The position numbers were made by a program, and so were the translations under genes. The notes beneath the pieces are model-generated. The model was given only the letters and a program-made list of their open reading frames with translations, ran no database searches and had not been told where the DNA came from. Below, piece by piece: positions 60,086-64,000 of a stretch of 64,000 nucleotides of DNA. How positions within the stretch are numbered: position 1 is the stretch's first letter; every line of letters begins with the position of its first letter. Source of the DNA: Rhodovastum sp963804495 (GTDB taxonomy: Bacteria; Pseudomonadota; Alphaproteobacteria; Acetobacterales; Acetobacteraceae). The stretch is taken from positions 124,001 to 188,000 of the forward strand of contig CAWDQN010000002.1 in the NCBI GenBank assembly GCA_963804495.1, given 5' to 3'.

Positions 60086-62065
60086 TCATGCCGCCACGCC
60101 CACCGCCACCCGCTCGGCAAACGCCGCCACGCGTTCGCCCTGCCCGGGCTCCAGCGCGAAGGCCAGGCTGATCCCGCCGCCGTCGGTCGCGCGCACGCTG
60201 AAGGGCAGCGCGAAGCCGAGCCCATCGATCGAAAGCGTCCCCCGCGCGCCCGCGCCGAGCGCCGGCCCGTCCTCCACCCGCGCGCCGCCGGCGGAAAGAT
60301 TGACCAGCCGGGCGGAGACCGGCGCCGCGCCCGGGACCGTCACGCTGCAGCGAAGATCGGTTGGATGGCGCGTGGCCTGGCGGCGATCCACCTCGGCGGT
60401 CGAACTGCGCACCACCCGTACCACCATGCCGCGCAGCTCGCTGACCGCTGCGGCCAGTCCCTCGGCGTTTTCGTGCACCGTGTCGGCGTCGTGCCCGGTT
60501 TGCTCGGCCTCCGCCGACACCTCGCCCGTGCGCCCGGTCATCTCGCTCGCGGCACCGGCGGTGGTGCCGACGCTGCGGGCGATTTCGGCCGTTGCCGCCC
60601 CCTGCTGCTCCACCGCGGCGGCGATCGAGCCGGCGATGGCGTCCATTTCGGTAATCGTCTGCTCGATCCGCTGCACCGCCTGCACGGACGCGCCGGTCGC
60701 CACCCGCACCTCGGCGATGTGGCGGGCGATTTCCTCGGTGGAGCGGGCGGTCTGGGTGGCGAGTTGCTTCACCTCGCTGGCCACCACCGCGAAGCCGCGG
60801 CCGGCCTCGCCGGCGCGGGCCGCCTCGATGGTGGCGTTCAGTGCCAGCAGGTTGGTGCGGGCGGCGATCTCCGCGATCATGTCGGCGACCGTGCCGATGC
60901 GGCCGACCTGCCCGTTCAGCGCCTCGATGCTGGTGCGGGTTTCCTGCCCGGCGCTGACGGCACGGCGCACGATGGCGGTGGATTGCGCCACCTGCTGGCC
61001 GATTTCACGGATGGAAGCCGACAGTTCCTCCGCCGCGCTGGCGACGGACTGCGCGTTGGCCATGGCGGCGGCGGCGGCCTCGGCGGCGGTACCGGTGCGT
61101 CCGGCAGAGGCGCGCATGTTTTCGGCGGTGGAGGCCATGGCGGCGGTCCGTTGCGCCACCTCGGTGAGCGCGCGCGTGCTCTCGGTCTCGATCGTATCCG
61201 CCATGTCGCGCATCGCCTGCCGTCTTTCGGCCGCGGCCTGCGCGCGCAAGCTTTCCTGTTCGGCGGCAAGCCGCTCGGCTTGGACCAGCCGCTGCTGGAA
61301 GACGCGCAGGGCCGCCGCCATGCTGCCCACCTCATCGCGCCGCTCGGTGCCCGGGCTGGCGCCCGACAGATCGCCATCGGACAGGCGCTGCATCGCCGCG
61401 CGCAGCCGCCCGACGGAGGTGACAATGTCGCGGTTGACCGCCCAGGCGGCCAGCAGCATGGCAGCCAGGAGGCCGCCGCCGATGCTACCCAGGCGCAGCA
61501 GCGAGTCGTGAAAAACGGCGTCGAGGTCATCGGTGTAGGCGCCCGACAGGAACGACATCTCCCACGGCGCGAAATGCGCCACGGCGACGATCTTGCGCTG
61601 CGGCGTTTGTTCGCCGGGCTTGGGGAACATGTAGGTGATCACGGCAGTGTCGCGGCCCCTCAGTGCCTCGGCGGTCAGAGTGCCGATCGACCGGCCGGTT
61701 GCCGCGTCCGTCGGGCTTGGCTTGCCTTCCAGCGCCGGATTGGCCCCGTGGATGGTCGTCAGGCCGGAATCGCTCTGCCCGACCACGTAGCCCGAACCGT
61801 TGTCAAAGCGGATTGCGTGGATCAACTCGCGCACCTGTCCTATCGCCTGATCCTGGGTGAGCCGGCCGACGGTGACCTGCGCCTCCAGCGATCGTGCGAC
61901 AGCGACGGTTGCATCCGTGATGGCGCGCAGTTTCTCCACCCGGTCGTCGATCATGCGTTCGTACAGCATGACGGCGCCCAGACCGGCGGCGGCGACGAGG
62001 CCGACGGCAGATAGCCCGAGCAGCAAACCCAGCTTGGTGCGCAGGCGAACACGGCTGAGAGGCAC
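60086..62065 (-). CDS. Methyl-accepting chemotaxis protein with Cache sensor and PilZ tail (second of pair)
   Basis: The 659-residue receptor has the same layout as its neighbour: MPLSRVRLRTKLGLLLG membrane start, Cache domain with IRFDNGSGYVVGQ and HGANPALEGKPS, HAMP, signalling domain and PilZ tail (DRRQATR, NLSAGG). The GTG at 62065 is chosen because it aligns with the neighbour's start. From the HAMP region to the end, differences from the neighbour are few (roughly one residue in twenty), but the Cache domains differ far more. Confidence 0.93.
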   Translation of the reverse strand: MPLSRVRLRTKLGLLLGLSAVGLVAAAGLGAVMLYERMIDDRVEKLRAITDATVAVARSLEAQVTVGRLTQDQAIGQVRELIHAIRFDNGSGYVVGQSDSGLTTIHGANPALEGKPSPTDAATGRSIGTLTAEALRGRDTAVITYMFPKPGEQTPQRKIVAVAHFAPWEMSFLSGAYTDDLDAVFHDSLLRLGSIGGGLLAAMLLAAWAVNRDIVTSVGRLRAAMQRLSDGDLSGASPGTERRDEVGSMAAALRVFQQRLVQAERLAAEQESLRAQAAAERRQAMRDMADTIETESTRALTEVAQRTAAMASTAENMRASAGRTGTAAEAAAAAMANAQSVASAAEELSASIREIGQQVAQSTAIVRRAVSAGQETRTSIEALNGQVGRIGTVADMIAEIAARTNLLALNATIEAARAGEAGRGFAVVASEVKQLATQTARSTEEIARHIAEVRVATGASVQAVQRIEQTITEMDAIAGSIAAAVEQQGAATAEIARSVGTTAGAASEMTGRTGEVSAEAEQTGHDADTVHENAEGLAAAVSELRGMVVRVVRSSTAEVDRRQATRHPTDLRCSVTVPGAAPVSARLVNLSAGGARVEDGPALGAGARGTLSIDGLGFALPFSVRATDGGGISLAFALEPGQGERVAAFAERVAVGVAA

Positions 62066-62302
62066 ATGGGATCTTCCCGGGTGATCTGCCGCCCATGCTG
62101 GCGCGTCTGGGTAAAAGGGGCATGAACGGCGGCGCCGGGCAGGTGCGGCCGCCCCGTACGCACGGGCCACAAGCCATCGCAGGTCGTCCAAGCCCCCCCG
62201 GCAGGGGAGTAGCGCGTACTCGTTATGGTGTCATCGCCGCCAGCAGGCAGGCGGCGCGAATCGGTGCATGCTAAGGGAACGAACCCCTATGGAGACTCGC
62301 GC

Positions 62303-62659
62303 ATGCGTTTCCCGACCCGCCGCCATCTGCTCGCTTCTGTCCTGGTTGCGCTGTCCGGCGCGGCGGCGGCGCAGCCCTATGGCGGTCCGCCCCCCGGCGG
62401 TCCGCCCCCTGGTGGCCCGCCTCCCGGCGGTCCGCCGCGCGGCTACGAGCCAATCCCGGAGCTGCGCCCCGAGCCTGTGCCGCCGCCGCCGAGGGGCCCC
62501 TATATCTGGCGTCCCGGCCATTGGGTGTGGAACGGTCGCGGCTATGTGTGGGTGTCCGGCACCTATGTCCGGCGTGACCCGCACTGGCATGACTGGGTCC
62601 CCGGCGTATGGGTGCTGCGGCGCGGCGTCTGGGTGTGGGTGCCGCCGCACTGGCGGTAG
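62303..62659 (+). CDS. Secreted YxWxPGHW-repeat protein
   Basis: The 118-residue product has a signal peptide (MRFPTRRHLLASVLVALSGAAAA), a PPPGG tandem repeat (GGPPPGGPPPGGPPPGGPP), then aromatic repeats YIWRPGHWVWNGRGYVWVSGTY and WVPGVWVLRRGVWVWVPPHW. This is the YXWXPGHW repeat family of small periplasmic proteins, function unknown. DNA repeats underlie the proline-rich part. Confidence 0.85.
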   Translation: MRFPTRRHLLASVLVALSGAAAAQPYGGPPPGGPPPGGPPPGGPPRGYEPIPELRPEPVPPPPRGPYIWRPGHWVWNGRGYVWVSGTYVRRDPHWHDWVPGVWVLRRGVWVWVPPHWR

Positions 62660-62762
62660 CGTCCGGCCCGGCGTCGGACCGGCACGATCCGGGCATGGAT
62701 CGTGCCGGGATGCAGGCGGATGGCGCCATCGCGACGACAAGGACGATAACTCGCGCGCCGCG

Positions 62763-63530
62763 TCAGAACCCCACCACCACCGGTGCGTGGTCCGAGGCTT
62801 TCTCCTCTCCCCGTTCCCGGCGGTCCGGAGCGGCTTCGGTCAGCCGTTCGGCCAACGTGGCAGACAGCAGCACATGGTCGATCCGCAGCCCCAAATCACG
62901 GTCCCACGCCCCCGCCTGGTAATCCCAGAACGTGTACACTGGCCCGGTCGGGTGCAACGCCCGAATTGCATCCGTCAGCCCCAGCCAGAGCAAGGAGCGA
63001 AACCGCGCCCGGCTTTCGGGGCGCACCAGCGCATCGGTGGGCGGCAGCGCGCCAGGGGCAAAATCCTGGTCGGTCGGGCAGACATTGAAATCGCCGGCGA
63101 TGACCAGCGGCGTATCCGCCGCCAACAGCGCCGCGGCACGCCCCCGCAGCGCCTCCATCCAGCGCAGCTTGTAAGCAAACCCGGAATGGCCGCCGGAATT
63201 GCCGTTCGGCAAGTAAATGCCGATCAGCGTCGTCCCCGCCGCCGTGATCTCGATATAGCGGGCCTGCGTATCGTCCGGCTCGAGGCCGGGCAGCGCACGG
63301 TGCACTACCTCAAACGGCACCCGTGTCAGCACGGCCACGCCGTTATAAGCCTTCTGCCCCACCACCGCGCAACGATAGCCCAGCGCCTCGAATCCGGCGG
63401 CCGGGAACACCGGCGCCTCGCATTTCAGTTCCTGCAGGAACAGCAGGTCCGGCTGGTGCTGCTCCAGCCAGCGCCGCACATGCGGCTCGCGCTGGCGGAT
63501 GGAGTTGACGTTCCAGGTGGCGACCCGCAC
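62763..63530 (-). CDS. xthA: Exodeoxyribonuclease III
   Basis: AP endonuclease and 3'-5' exonuclease of base-excision repair, 255 residues. Motifs are complete: MRVATWNVNSIRQRE, FLQELKC, YNGVAVLTR, GIYLPNGN, AGDFNVCP, and C-terminal SDHAPVVV. It lies eight bases after the IscA-type gene, and the divergent dgt gene is on the other side of that gene, a common alphaproteobacterial neighbourhood. Confidence 0.96.
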   Translation of the reverse strand: MRVATWNVNSIRQREPHVRRWLEQHQPDLLFLQELKCEAPVFPAAGFEALGYRCAVVGQKAYNGVAVLTRVPFEVVHRALPGLEPDDTQARYIEITAAGTTLIGIYLPNGNSGGHSGFAYKLRWMEALRGRAAALLAADTPLVIAGDFNVCPTDQDFAPGALPPTDALVRPESRARFRSLLWLGLTDAIRALHPTGPVYTFWDYQAGAWDRDLGLRIDHVLLSATLAERLTEAAPDRRERGEEKASDHAPVVVGF

Positions 63531-63538
63531 CGCCGCGG

Positions 63539-63865
63539 TTAGTCCACCGAGAAACTGGTGCCGCAGCCGCAGGACGACTTCGCCTGCGGGTTGCGCACCG
63601 CGAAATAGGCCCCCATCAGTTCGTCGGCATAATCAAGCTCGCTGCCGGCAAGGAATGAAAAACTGGACGGGTCGATGATCACCCGCGCACCGCCGCGCTC
63701 GATCACCAGATCGTCCTCGGCCGGCTGGTCGAGGTCGAATTTATACTGGAATCCATTGCAGCCACCGGCCAGCACCGCCACCCGCAGGGCGGCGCCGGAC
63801 TGCTGGGCGGCGATGATCTCGGCGATGCGCGCGGCGGCGCGCTCGGTGACATGAAAGGTTTCCAT
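63539..63865 (-). CDS. IscA/ErpA-type iron-sulfur carrier
   Basis: A-type carrier that delivers Fe-S clusters to apoproteins. The 108-residue product from ATG 63865 has the three conserved cysteines: GGCNGFQYKF and the C-terminal SCGCGTSF. The upstream frame extends to 63928 but the family starts at METFHVTERAAARI. It forms an operon with xthA and is divergent from dgt. Confidence 0.93.
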   Translation of the reverse strand: METFHVTERAAARIAEIIAAQQSGAALRVAVLAGGCNGFQYKFDLDQPAEDDLVIERGGARVIIDPSSFSFLAGSELDYADELMGAYFAVRNPQAKSSCGCGTSFSVD

Positions 63866-63930
63866 GCAGTCAACATAGGCCCGGTGCCGCGATGTTTGAA
63901 GGGCGGCGCGAACCGGTGTAAGCCCCACGC

Positions 63931-64000
63931 ATGTCCCAAGTCGCCGCCCTGGCCCCCTGGGCCGTTCGGAGAGAAAATTCGCGCGGCCGGCTGCATCCGG
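63931..64000 (+). CDS. dgt: Deoxyguanosinetriphosphate triphosphohydrolase, first codons only
   Basis: The last 70 bases read MSQVAALAPWAVRRENSRGRLHP in part, which fits the start of dGTPase-like proteins (SRGR followed by HP). The divergent arrangement with the IscA-type gene and xthA supports it. The gene runs off the right edge. Confidence 0.7.
   Translation, partial: MSQVAALAPWAVRRENSRGRLHP

Noticed and set aside
57863..62014. Two similar long plus-strand ORFs over the chemoreceptor pair
   Set aside because: They resemble each other only because the chemoreceptor genes are duplicated; both are antisense shadows rich in Gly, His and Arg.
1..64000. Search by eye for CRISPR arrays, rRNA genes, insertion sequences and phage genes
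   Set aside because: No regularly spaced direct repeats, rRNA motifs, transposase or phage structural genes were recognised.

Overview
The window is a 64 kb stretch of a high-GC alphaproteobacterial chromosome. The gene content and order fit a member of the Acetobacteraceae or a related Rhodospirillales lineage: mreBCD-mrdA, rpmH-rnpA-yidD-yidC-engB, dapD-dapE, def-fmt-truA, small heat-shock protein plus DUF1150, and the edge trio IscA-type protein, xthA and dgt. A palindromic intergenic repeat with a CCAGGGCTCTGCCCTGG core recurs about ten times. The organism assignment is inference from gene order and protein similarity remembered by eye; no database search was run.

Layout. 1-4.4 kb: cell-wall elongation genes (mreB, mreC, mreD, PBP2) on the minus strand. 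4.5-6.7 kb: a TVP38/TMEM64 membrane protein coupled to a pyridine nucleotide-disulfide oxidoreductase. 6.7-11.2 kb: rpmH, rnpA, yidD, yidC, engB and argB on the plus strand. 11.3-14.0 kb: a coupled diguanylate cyclase and DUF2336 pair. 14.3-19.9 kb: lysine biosynthesis (dapD, dapE), two paired membrane proteins, then truA, fmt and def on the other strand. 20-22.7 kb: Hsp20 with a ROSE-like leader, DUF1150, an MFS carrier and an orphan Flp pilin. 22.8-28.1 kb: an operon queC, YhaO-like nuclease, YhaN-like ATPase. 28.2-31.5 kb: MoeB-like and DsrE-like proteins, an SH3 protein and a three-gene cobalt-type nitrile hydratase whose beta subunit is split. 31.6-34.5 kb: phasin, a TPR protein and a DJ-1/PfpI protein.

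34.6-37.5 kb is the most informative regulatory region. An AnfA-type sigma54 activator and a ModE-type molybdate regulator are divergent, and the gap between them holds a near-ideal ModE operator (Mo-box). This predicts molybdenum control of an alternative nitrogenase whose structural genes lie outside the window. The ModE reading frame looks shifted in its DNA-binding domain.

37.6-42 kb: dihydroorotase, asparagine synthetase, purU and a tRNA-Gly(TCC). 42-46 kb: a response regulator and a CheB-CheR-PAS-HWE hybrid kinase. 46-57 kb: mixed metabolic, secreted and transport genes (SNase, otsA, M20 hydrolase, AI-2E permease, CynX-like MFS, CydD without CydC), with two copies of a roughly 200 bp element that has terminal inverted repeats. 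58-62 kb: a tandem pair of PilZ-tailed chemoreceptors that are almost identical in the signalling half and diverged in the sensor half. The window ends with xthA, an IscA-type protein and the first codons of dgt.

No CRISPR array, rRNA, prophage or complete insertion sequence was seen.
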